Assembly: GCA_012719015.1 (NCBI GenBank)
Contig: JAAYBE010000108.1
Span: forward strand, 1 to 6,019
Direction: 5' to 3'
DNA: 6,019 nucleotides
Origin: Actinomycetota bacterium
GTDB taxonomy: Bacteria > Actinomycetota > Thermoleophilia > UBA2241
Under the pieces are notes generated by a model. It was not told where the DNA came from. It worked only from the letters and a program-made list of their open reading frames with translations, and made no database searches. This document shows, in pieces, positions 1 through 3,837 of the stretch; position 1 is the first letter of the stretch, and each line of letters starts with the position of its first letter. The position numbers and the translations under genes were made by a program.

Positions 1-116
1 ACGTCGTGGAAGAACGACGACCGCGACAGCGCTACGATGCCGTCGATGACGCTCATGACGCCGGCGACCAGCAGCATGAGCCAGGCGAACAGGACCCAGC
101 CTTCTCCCTCTCTCAT
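1..116 (-). CDS. DUF7144-like small membrane protein, N-terminal part only (runs off left edge)
   Basis: The minus-strand frame from the ATG at 116 is open to the window edge and gives 38 residues. They begin MREGEGWVLFAW, continue as one hydrophobic helix (about residues 7-30), then read ALSRSSFF. The order of a Gly-Trp start, a hydrophobic helix with Gly and an Ile-Asp-Gly turn, then Ala-Leu and Ser-Phe-Phe resembles the first segment of the actinobacterial DUF7144 family of small multi-helix membrane proteins. That assignment is from memory of the family, not from a search. A GGGGGTGG Shine-Dalgarno-like run lies just upstream of the ATG, and a perfect palindrome (140-157) lies 24 nt upstream. 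The function of the family is unknown. The C-terminal part is outside the window. Confidence 0.68.
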   Translation of the reverse strand, partial: MREGEGWVLFAWLMLLVAGVMSVIDGIVALSRSSFFHD

Positions 117-139
117 GGTCCACCCCCGCGGATGATGTA

Positions 140-157
140 AGTTACCATATGGTAACT
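140..157. promoter_or_regulatory. Perfect 18-bp palindrome, putative operator of the 1-116 gene
   Basis: The top strand reads AGTTACCATATGGTAACT, which equals its own reverse complement. Its core is GTTACC-ATAT-GGTAAC (141-156). It lies 24 nt upstream of the ATG at 116, where a repressor or activator of that gene would bind. A related half site, GGGTTACCC, follows at 163-171. The arm length and 4-nt spacer suit a dimeric helix-turn-helix regulator such as a TetR-type protein, but the regulator is not in the window. Related repeats occur at 703-718 and 3745-3760. Confidence 0.55.
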
Positions 158-230
158 ACCACGGGTTACCCATCGAGGGCAAGGTCCAATCCGTCTTCGC
201 CGCGGCCAGGCAATCCCCGTCACGACGTTC

Positions 231-254
231 CTCCACGCGACGCTCCACGCGACG
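231..254. repeat. 12-bp perfect tandem duplication
   Basis: The unit CTCCACGCGACG occurs twice back to back (231-242 and 243-254) with no mismatch. It lies in noncoding sequence and looks like a replication-slippage product. No function is suggested. Confidence 0.8.
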
Positions 255-278
255 ACCTCCCGGGTCGCGACCACCGCA

Positions 279-297
279 GCCGCCGGCAGCCGGTGGC
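279..297 (-). terminator. Hairpin downstream of the 391-678 gene, possible terminator
   Basis: GCCGCCGG (279-286) and CCGGTGGC (290-297) form an 8-bp stem with one G-T wobble around a 3-nt loop. It lies about 95 nt past the stop codon of the minus-strand gene at 391-678. There is no T-run after it, so it is only a weak candidate terminator. In such GC-rich DNA a short hairpin can arise by chance. Confidence 0.22.
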
Positions 298-390
298 GAC
301 GCTGCCCGGGGTCACCCGCCGGCGGTCATGTCCTCACCAGGGAACGGACGGACGCTCGGCCGGAGGGGGTCGGCGCGTCCCATGTGCGAC

Positions 391-678
391 TCAGACCGTG
401 GAGCCCGGCACGCGGTCGCGGTTCTTCCAGGCGCCGCCGCTCCAGAACGTGATGTCGACGACGACGCCGAGGACGATCCACAGCCAGTCGACGCCCTTGA
501 CGCCGCCCGGCGCCACGAGTACGTAGAGCATGGTGGTCCAGGGCATGAAGATGATGCCCAGCACCGGCCAGACCCACGAGCTGAAGGCGAGGCTCCAGCG
601 CGCCGGCTGCGCGATCCACCAGACGACGTCGACGGCGCGGGCCCCGAGCAGGAGCAGGATGGTGAACAGACAACACAT
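391..678 (-). CDS. Small three-helix membrane protein, actinobacterial conserved hypothetical
   Basis: This 95-residue protein is mostly hydrophobic, with helices at about residues 2-22, 34-57 and 64-80. The last 15 residues are polar and basic (KNRDRVPG) and probably cytosolic. The aromatic-rich pattern QPARWSLAF..W.WP, PWTTMLYVLVAPGG and GVDWLW resembles a small actinobacterial membrane-protein family of unknown role that I recall but cannot name. The start at 678 has an AGGGGG run a few bases upstream, and the reading frame ends in TGA at 391-393. It lies 75 nt downstream of the ferredoxin gene on the same strand, but an inverted repeat (703-718) at its own upstream edge argues for separate control. 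No catalytic motif is visible. Confidence 0.8.
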   Translation of the reverse strand: MCCLFTILLLLGARAVDVVWWIAQPARWSLAFSSWVWPVLGIIFMPWTTMLYVLVAPGGVKGVDWLWIVLGVVVDITFWSGGAWKNRDRVPGSTV

Positions 679-702
679 GGGATCCCCCTGGGTCCGGGTG
701 AA

Positions 703-718
703 GTGACCAAGCGGTCAC
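703..718. promoter_or_regulatory. Inverted repeat GTGACC-N4-GGTCAC, putative operator of the 391-678 gene
   Basis: GTGACC (703-708), spacer AAGC, then GGTCAC (713-718) form a perfect 6-bp-arm inverted repeat. It lies 24 nt upstream of the ATG at 678, the same distance as the 141-156 repeat from the ATG at 116. On the gene side both repeats continue as ACTT. On the minus strand a TATCGT sequence sits about 5 nt upstream of the repeat and could be a weak -10, which would place the repeat over the transcription start. Confidence 0.5.
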
Positions 719-753
719 ATACGATACCGGAACGACCGGGGGCGCGCCAGGGG

Positions 754-945
754 TCAGTCGTCGACCAGGCTGATGGCCTCCGCTGGGCACTCCTCCGCCG
801 CTTCCTCGCAACAGCCGGCGTCGGCGCAGCCCTCAGGGGCGATCACGTGCGCGATGCCGTCGTCCCCGAGCTCGAACACGTCCGGACAGATATCCTCGCA
901 GGTGCCGCACCCGGTGCACAGATCGGCGTCGACGATGGGCTTCAT
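754..945 (-). CDS. Ferredoxin, single 4Fe-4S cluster type
   Basis: This 63-residue soluble electron carrier has the single-cluster ferredoxin pattern of Thermotoga and Desulfovibrio gigas proteins. Cys10, Cys13 and Cys16 in CTGCGTC, plus Cys53 in ECPAEAI, would hold one 4Fe-4S cluster. Cys20 (before Pro21) and Cys45 match the positions that form a disulfide in that family. Cys40 and Cys46 are extra. The chain is very acidic, with an N-terminal KPIVDADLC and the DVFELGDDG stretch typical of the family. A strong GAGGAGG ribosome binding site lies about 6 nt before the ATG at 945. The electron donor and acceptor cannot be told from context, because no oxidoreductase or cytochrome P450 is nearby. 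Confidence 0.95.
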   Translation of the reverse strand: MKPIVDADLCTGCGTCEDICPDVFELGDDGIAHVIAPEGCADAGCCEEAAEECPAEAISLVDD

Positions 946-1055
946 GCATACCTCCTCGTGTCGTCAGTCCGGCCGGAGTCTTCCCCCGCGAGGCGCGGGC
1001 GAAGCCACGGCGCGAGTCTCAGAGGTCGCCCAGCCGGTTCTCAGCAGATTCCCAG

Positions 1056-1061
1056 ATTGTA
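1056..1061 (-). promoter_or_regulatory. Possible -10 element (TACAAT) upstream of the ferredoxin gene
   Basis: The minus strand reads TACAAT, five of six matches to the housekeeping -10 consensus, which is unusual in this GC-rich sequence. No convincing -35 lies 16-18 nt upstream. If used, the ferredoxin mRNA would have a leader of about 100 nt. The call rests on the hexamer alone. Confidence 0.25.
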
Positions 1062-1114
1062 CCGGCACAAGGGAGGGGACACGGGAGCGCCGCCCAGTCT
1101 GGCGGGCACACACG

Positions 1115-1384
1115 AAAGGCAGCGGGACAGGAGGAAGTCCCTCACCAACGCCCACGTGGTGGTCGAGAGCGGCCAGTCCGCCGGCGCCGACCCTCACTCC
1201 CGTCAAGCCGGGCGACTCCTCAAAGATCGCCGTGGGCGAGAACGTGGTCGCGATCGGGAGCCCTCTCGGCCTCGACCTCTCGCTCTCGAGCGGCGTCGTG
1301 TCCGCCGTCGACCGTCAGCTCCAGTGCCCGAACGGCGCCGCCATCACGGGCGGCATCCAGACCGACCCCGCCATCAACCCCGGC
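1115..1384 (+). pseudogene. Remnant of an HtrA/DegP-type trypsin-like serine protease
   Basis: Three protease blocks appear in order but in two frames. GSGTG (from 1118, frame 2) matches the start of the S1C protease domain. LTNAHVV (1141-1161, frame 1) carries the catalytic His codon at 1153-1155. A long block (1190-1384, frame 2) contains PGDSSKIAVGENVVAIGSPL, then LSSGVVSAVDRQ and ITGGIQTDPAINPG. Between the second and third blocks only about 30 nt remain, so the segment that normally carries the catalytic Asp (DLAVLK-like) is missing. Similarity stops at NPG, just before the NSGGPL box with the catalytic Ser. The N-terminal anchor and PDZ domain are also absent. About 270 of the usual 1,000 or more bases survive, with frame changes, so it cannot be a working protease. 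It is the only plus-strand gene trace and converges on the CLC gene. Confidence 0.88.
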
Positions 1385-1385
1385 C

Positions 1386-2729
1386 TCAGCCGCCCGGGGC
1401 GCCGGCGGGCGGCGCCGCGGGCGGCCGCCCGGCCCGGCCCGCCGCCATCCGCGTCTGCAACGGCGGCATCGCGATCATGACGGTGGCCACCGCCAGCACG
1501 ATGAGCGCGACCATCGTCGTGCCCATGTCCAGCATGAACCCGGTGAGCAGCACCACCATGAGCGGCGTGCGGAACAGCGCGAAGACGGCGCCGGCCATCA
1601 CGCCGGCCACGAAGATCGCCACGGGCACGCCCGGGAAGGCGAGGTTGAGCGCCAGCGCCACGGCCGTGGAGGCGAAGATGAGCGGGAAGGTCGGCCCGCC
1701 GAGGAACCCGCTCCGGAACCCGACCGCGAGGAGGGCGAGCTTGCCGACGGCCATGACCAACAGGACGGCGATGCCGTAGCCGGCGGCGCCCTTGATCACC
1801 GTCTGCACCTGCGTCTCGCCGGAGAACAACATGACGGGCGCCAGCACGCCGACGACGCTGAAGATCGCGCCGGCGATGAGCGCCCGCGGCACCACGCGGT
1901 CCCCGAGGCGCCCGAAGAACGCGGTCGTCAAGCGCATGAACGCCGCGGTCAGGAGCGTGAGGACCAGGCCGGCCAGCGCCAGCGGCGCCATGAGAAGCGC
2001 GTACCACCACAGGTAGCTCTGCACCGGCGGCAGGTGGAGGAACCCGAGAAACCCGCTCTCGTGCAGCACCTTGAAGATGCCGTAGCCGATGGCGCCGCCG
2101 ATGAGGCTCGCCGGCAGGGTGGCCAGGCCCTGCTTCCTGGTCTCCGCCACCTCGGCGCCGAGCACGGCGGCGAAGATCGGGTTCTCGAGGAGGCCGTTGT
2201 AGCCGGAGGCCACGGCGGCGAACACCAGCCTGGGCCGCCGGTCGGCGGGGATGCGCAGGAGGTCGCAGTACAGGGCGGCGATCTTGCCGGCGATGTTGCC
2301 GATGGCGCCCTCCGGGCCGAGCACGGCGCCGGAGAAGAGCGAGGCCAGCGACGTGGCGACGGTGGCGGGCAGGTCCTTCCAGCGCAGGGTCGCGACATCT
2401 CCGGTCAGGCTGTCGAGCATGGAGCCGTCGAGGTTGCTGGGCGCCCGCGCGTACTTGACCAGCAGGCCGACGAGCAGGGAGAAGGGCAGGCAGACGACGG
2501 GGAACATCCAGGCGTGGGCGACCACGTAGGCGTTCTCCCAGATCAGCTTGTCGAGCCACTCGTAGAGGACGAACCAGCCGAGGACGGCGAAGCCGCCGAC
2601 GAGCGAGACGACGAGGACGTGGAGGTAGAGGCCGCGCGGGTACGTGTCGACCGCGGGCACGGGCGGCGCAGCCTCGCCCACGGACGCGTCAGCCGAAGGA
2701 CGGGGCTCGCTGGTCGTGGCTGCGCTCAT
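1386..2729 (-). CDS. CLC-family chloride channel or chloride/proton antiporter
   Basis: This 447-residue, strongly hydrophobic protein has the length of a bacterial CLC core without C-terminal CBS domains. LGPEGAIGN (137-145) matches the family's GREGP box, with Glu140 as the likely gating glutamate. YNGLLENPIFAAVLGAEVAE (177-196) matches the FNAPLAGxxFxxE stretch. GFRSGFLGGPTFP (338-349) matches the GGxxxP anion-site box. The flanking Arg and Pro of the GREGP box are Pro139 and Ala142 here, and the usual GSGIP box is not obvious; SNLDGS (98-103) lies where it should be. The first 30 residues are polar, and the last 20 form an Ala/Pro/Gly-rich tail. The start at 2729 has no good ribosome binding site, but a TAGTAT -10 lies 7 nt upstream. 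The stop codon abuts the protease remnant. Channel versus antiporter cannot be settled here. Confidence 0.88.
   Translation of the reverse strand: MSAATTSEPRPSADASVGEAAPPVPAVDTYPRGLYLHVLVVSLVGGFAVLGWFVLYEWLDKLIWENAYVVAHAWMFPVVCLPFSLLVGLLVKYARAPSNLDGSMLDSLTGDVATLRWKDLPATVATSLASLFSGAVLGPEGAIGNIAGKIAALYCDLLRIPADRRPRLVFAAVASGYNGLLENPIFAAVLGAEVAETRKQGLATLPASLIGGAIGYGIFKVLHESGFLGFLHLPPVQSYLWWYALLMAPLALAGLVLTLLTAAFMRLTTAFFGRLGDRVVPRALIAGAIFSVVGVLAPVMLFSGETQVQTVIKGAAGYGIAVLLVMAVGKLALLAVGFRSGFLGGPTFPLIFASTAVALALNLAFPGVPVAIFVAGVMAGAVFALFRTPLMVVLLTGFMLDMGTTMVALIVLAVATVMIAMPPLQTRMAAGRAGRPPAAPPAGAPGG
1418..1431. repeat. 14-bp perfect GC palindrome in the 3' end of the CLC gene
   Basis: CGGGCGGCCGCCCG is self-complementary and sits in the extremely GC-rich stretch that encodes the Ala/Pro/Gly tail of the CLC protein. 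It may form a hairpin in the last part of the mRNA. It is coding sequence and could be a by-product of the codon composition. Confidence 0.5.
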
Positions 2730-2736
2730 GCGGCGG

Positions 2737-2742
2737 ATACTA
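2737..2742 (-). promoter_or_regulatory. Putative -10 element (TAGTAT) for a leaderless CLC transcript
   Basis: On the minus strand TAGTAT ends 7 nt before the ATG at 2729. With the usual 6-8 nt from -10 to transcription start, the first transcribed base would be the A of the start codon. No clear -35 is present. Leaderless mRNAs are common in actinobacteria, and the lack of a well-spaced ribosome binding site fits this. Confidence 0.4.
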
Positions 2743-2770
2743 CCCCTGCGTGCGGTTCGTCGCGCATCCG

Positions 2771-2814
2771 TGACGGCGACGGCCGTAGGGTGACGCCCCC
2801 GGCCGTCGCCGTCA
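2771..2814 (-). terminator. Strong hairpin: 14-bp perfect stem, likely transcription terminator of the SHOCT-DUF6325 unit
   Basis: TGACGGCGACGGCC (2771-2784) and GGCCGTCGCCGTCA (2801-2814) are exact reverse complements around a 16-nt loop, inside which GGG and CCC can also pair. It starts 20 nt past the stop codon of the DUF6325 gene and lies upstream of the CLC promoter, so it would separate the two transcripts. There is no T-tract, which is common for actinobacterial hairpin terminators. An 11-bp part of it, GTCGCCGTCAG (2805-2815), is repeated at 2827-2837 over the end of the DUF6325 gene. Confidence 0.65.
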
Positions 2815-2833
2815 GTCCGTCTCCCGGTCGCCG

Positions 2834-3337
2834 TCAGGCGTCGAGCTCGAGGCCGATCTCGGCGCCGACCGCGAGCAGGTCCTGCGGGTGCAGCCAGCGG
2901 TCGGTGAGGGCGACGCCGCCGGCGTCGGCGATCGCCGTGCGGAGCGGGATCGCCCAGCGGTGCTCGAGGACGGCGATGGCCGCCGTCATGCCCTCGGGGA
3001 TGGCGTCGGCGATGTACCAGACCTCCTCGTCGTCGAAGAGGGTGCCCTCGTCGCCGAGCTCAGCGCCGGCCTCGGCGCCTGCCTCGGCGCCCTCCTCGCC
3101 TGCGGCGCCGAAGCCGATGAGCGCACCGGCCAGGGCGCCGAACCTGGCCAGCTCCTCGTCGTCGGCGATCTCCACCTTGTCGATCGAGCCGTCGTCGTTC
3201 TTGCGCACCACGAGCAGGTCGATCACGTGCACGATGTCGGCGTCGGCGAGCCTCTTCAGCTCCGCCAGCGCCTCGCCCTTGAACTGGGCGTCCTCACCGA
3301 ATCCGACGACGAGGACCTGCACCGGTCCCATTGCCAT
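2834..3337 (-). CDS. DUF6325 family protein
   Basis: This 167-residue protein opens with GPVQVLVVGF and continues with an acidic, DUF1269/DUF6325-like alpha-beta pattern: FKGEALAELKRL, then IVHVIDLLVVRKNDDG (35-50), a Gly/Ala-rich middle (67-95), and IPEGMTAAIAVLEHRWAIPL (113-132), ending in a short acidic tail. In related proteins the middle is a Gly-rich hydrophobic segment. Here its second half is a hydrophilic EAGA repeat (about 82-93) encoded by a 12-bp tandem DNA repeat. The start at 3337 was chosen because AAGGAG lies 6 nt upstream; a second ATG two codons in is less well placed, and longer starts would overlap the upstream gene. It follows the SHOCT gene by 28 nt on the same strand, so the two are probably co-transcribed. 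The family's function is unknown. Confidence 0.87.
   Translation of the reverse strand: MAMGPVQVLVVGFGEDAQFKGEALAELKRLADADIVHVIDLLVVRKNDDGSIDKVEIADDEELARFGALAGALIGFGAAGEEGAEAGAEAGAELGDEGTLFDDEEVWYIADAIPEGMTAAIAVLEHRWAIPLRTAIADAGGVALTDRWLHPQDLLAVGAEIGLELDA
3069..3091 (-). repeat. 12-bp tandem repeat inside the DUF6325 gene (EAGA codons)
   Basis: GCCTCGGCGCC occurs at 3069-3079 and again at 3081-3091, giving a 12-bp period, with a degenerate further copy towards 3057. On the coding strand it yields repeated Glu-Ala-Gly-Ala units. It keeps the frame, so copy number could change without breaking the protein. Confidence 0.7.
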
Positions 3338-3365
3338 GTGAGTCTCCTTCTTTCCGAGGTTCGAC

Positions 3366-3680
3366 TCAGCCGCCCGCCAGGACCTTGGCCTTGGCGGCCT
3401 CGAACTCCTCCGGGCTGAGCACGCCGGCGTCGAGCAGGCCCTTGAGCTCGGTGAGCTGCCCGGTGACGCCACCCGCCGGCGCCGCGGCCGCGGCGGGAGC
3501 GGCGGCCGGCGCCTGCTGCTGGAGTTGCTGCTGCATCTGCGCGTTCTGCTCCTGCAGCTGTTGGATCTGGTAGTCCTGGCCTGCTTCCGCCTCCTGGGCC
3601 CGCACGCGCTGCTTGCCGGCGTGGTAGGCGACGCCCCCGACGACGGCCGCGCCGAGCAGCGGCCTTCTCCTCAGTAGCAT
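3366..3680 (-). CDS. SHOCT-domain membrane-anchored protein
   Basis: This 104-residue protein has three parts. Residues 1-22 are a basic start (LLRRRP) plus one short Gly/Ala/Val helix that probably anchors it in the membrane. Residues 29-56 are Gln/Glu-rich with a coiled-coil look (QIQQLQEQNAQMQQQLQQQ), followed by an Ala/Pro linker (57-70). Residues 73-101 are a SHOCT module, LTELKGLLDAGVLSPEEFEAAKAKVL, a short C-terminal helix pair found in many bacterial membrane proteins and thought to aid oligomerisation or binding. The start at 3680 has GGAGG about 8 nt upstream; an in-frame ATG at 3728 would add 16 unlikely residues and cover the probable promoter. It is the first gene of a unit with DUF6325 and has an inverted repeat 64 nt upstream. 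Its exact role is unknown. Confidence 0.88.
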   Translation of the reverse strand: MLLRRRPLLGAAVVGGVAYHAGKQRVRAQEAEAGQDYQIQQLQEQNAQMQQQLQQQAPAAAPAAAAAPAGGVTGQLTELKGLLDAGVLSPEEFEAAKAKVLAGG

Positions 3681-3744
3681 CCCTCGTCCTCCCTCGCTCC
3701 GACGGTGTCCCGATACCCCGTCTCGCACGGTGTATCCTGATAAT

Positions 3745-3760
3745 GTTACCCGTCGGTTAC
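3745..3760. promoter_or_regulatory. Imperfect inverted repeat GTTACC-N4-GGTTAC, third copy of the putative operator
   Basis: GTTACC (3745-3750), spacer CGTC, then GGTTAC (3755-3760) match the repeats at 141-156 and 703-718, with one non-paired position in the arms. On the minus strand it reads GTAACC-GACG-GGTAAC. It lies 64 nt upstream of the SHOCT start at 3680, farther than the other two copies, so it may sit over the promoter of the SHOCT-DUF6325 unit. The palindrome at 3761-3772 directly abuts it. Confidence 0.42.
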
Positions 3761-3772
3761 TGTGACGTCACA
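3761..3772. promoter_or_regulatory. 12-bp perfect palindrome TGTGACGTCACA
   Basis: The 12 bases are self-complementary and touch the inverted repeat at 3745-3760. The half sites TGTGA and TCACA look like those of CRP-family regulators, but the spacer is 2 nt where CRP sites have 6, so a CRP site is not claimed. It is intergenic, upstream of the SHOCT gene and beyond the end of the cardiolipin synthase gene. Confidence 0.4.
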
Positions 3773-3813
3773 CGCGGGCCGTGTCCAGCCTTGGCGGTGA
3801 CGGCGTTGCGCGT

Positions 3814-3834
3814 CTGCGGGCGCGCGGCCCGCGG
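3814..3834 (-). terminator. GC-rich hairpin just after the cardiolipin synthase stop, possible terminator
   Basis: GCGGGC (3816-3821) and GCCCGC (3827-3832) pair around a 5-nt loop, and a wobble plus a C-G pair extend the stem by two. It begins a few bases past the stop codon (3838-3840) on the minus strand and is not followed by a T-run. The placement fits a terminator, but the stem is short. Confidence 0.3.
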
Positions 3835-3837
3835 CGC

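Larger units (their letters stand above)
158..390. other. Gene-free stretch
   Basis: No reading frame here has a recognisable protein, a plausible ribosome binding site or a family-like composition on either strand. The frames that cross it are Arg/Pro-rich and look like GC-driven noise. It holds a 12-bp tandem duplication (231-254), a hairpin (279-297) that may end the transcript of the 391-678 gene, and the upstream region of the 1-116 gene. Confidence 0.6.

Noticed and set aside
309..317. Further GGGTNACCC-like sites (309-317, 163-171 and near 5408-5416) as members of the operator family
   Set aside because: They are short odd-centred palindromes without the 6-4-6 layout, and such sequences are expected by chance in GC-rich DNA.
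946..1114. A second gene remnant between the ferredoxin start and the protease blocks
   Set aside because: No frame on either strand gave a stretch I could tie to a family. It is better read as the ferredoxin upstream region.
328..1779. Long plus-strand open frame of 483 codons
   Set aside because: It runs antisense through the small membrane protein, ferredoxin and CLC genes and is Arg/Pro/Gly-rich with no family resemblance. Only its LTNAHVV patch is meaningful, and that belongs to the protease remnant.
2034..3341. Long plus-strand open frame opposite CLC and DUF6325
   Set aside because: Low-complexity composition typical of the complementary strand of GC-rich genes, and no ribosome binding site. 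The minus-strand genes carry clear family motifs.
3681..3728. Longer SHOCT protein starting at the ATG at 3728
   Set aside because: The extra 16 residues are polar and unlike the family. They would put the basic-plus-helix anchor inside the protein, and the good GGAGG site serves the ATG at 3680.
3761..3772. CRP/FNR-type binding site
   Set aside because: The half sites TGTGA and TCACA match, but the spacer is 2 nt instead of 6, so a CRP dimer would not fit in its known geometry. It was kept only as an unassigned palindrome.
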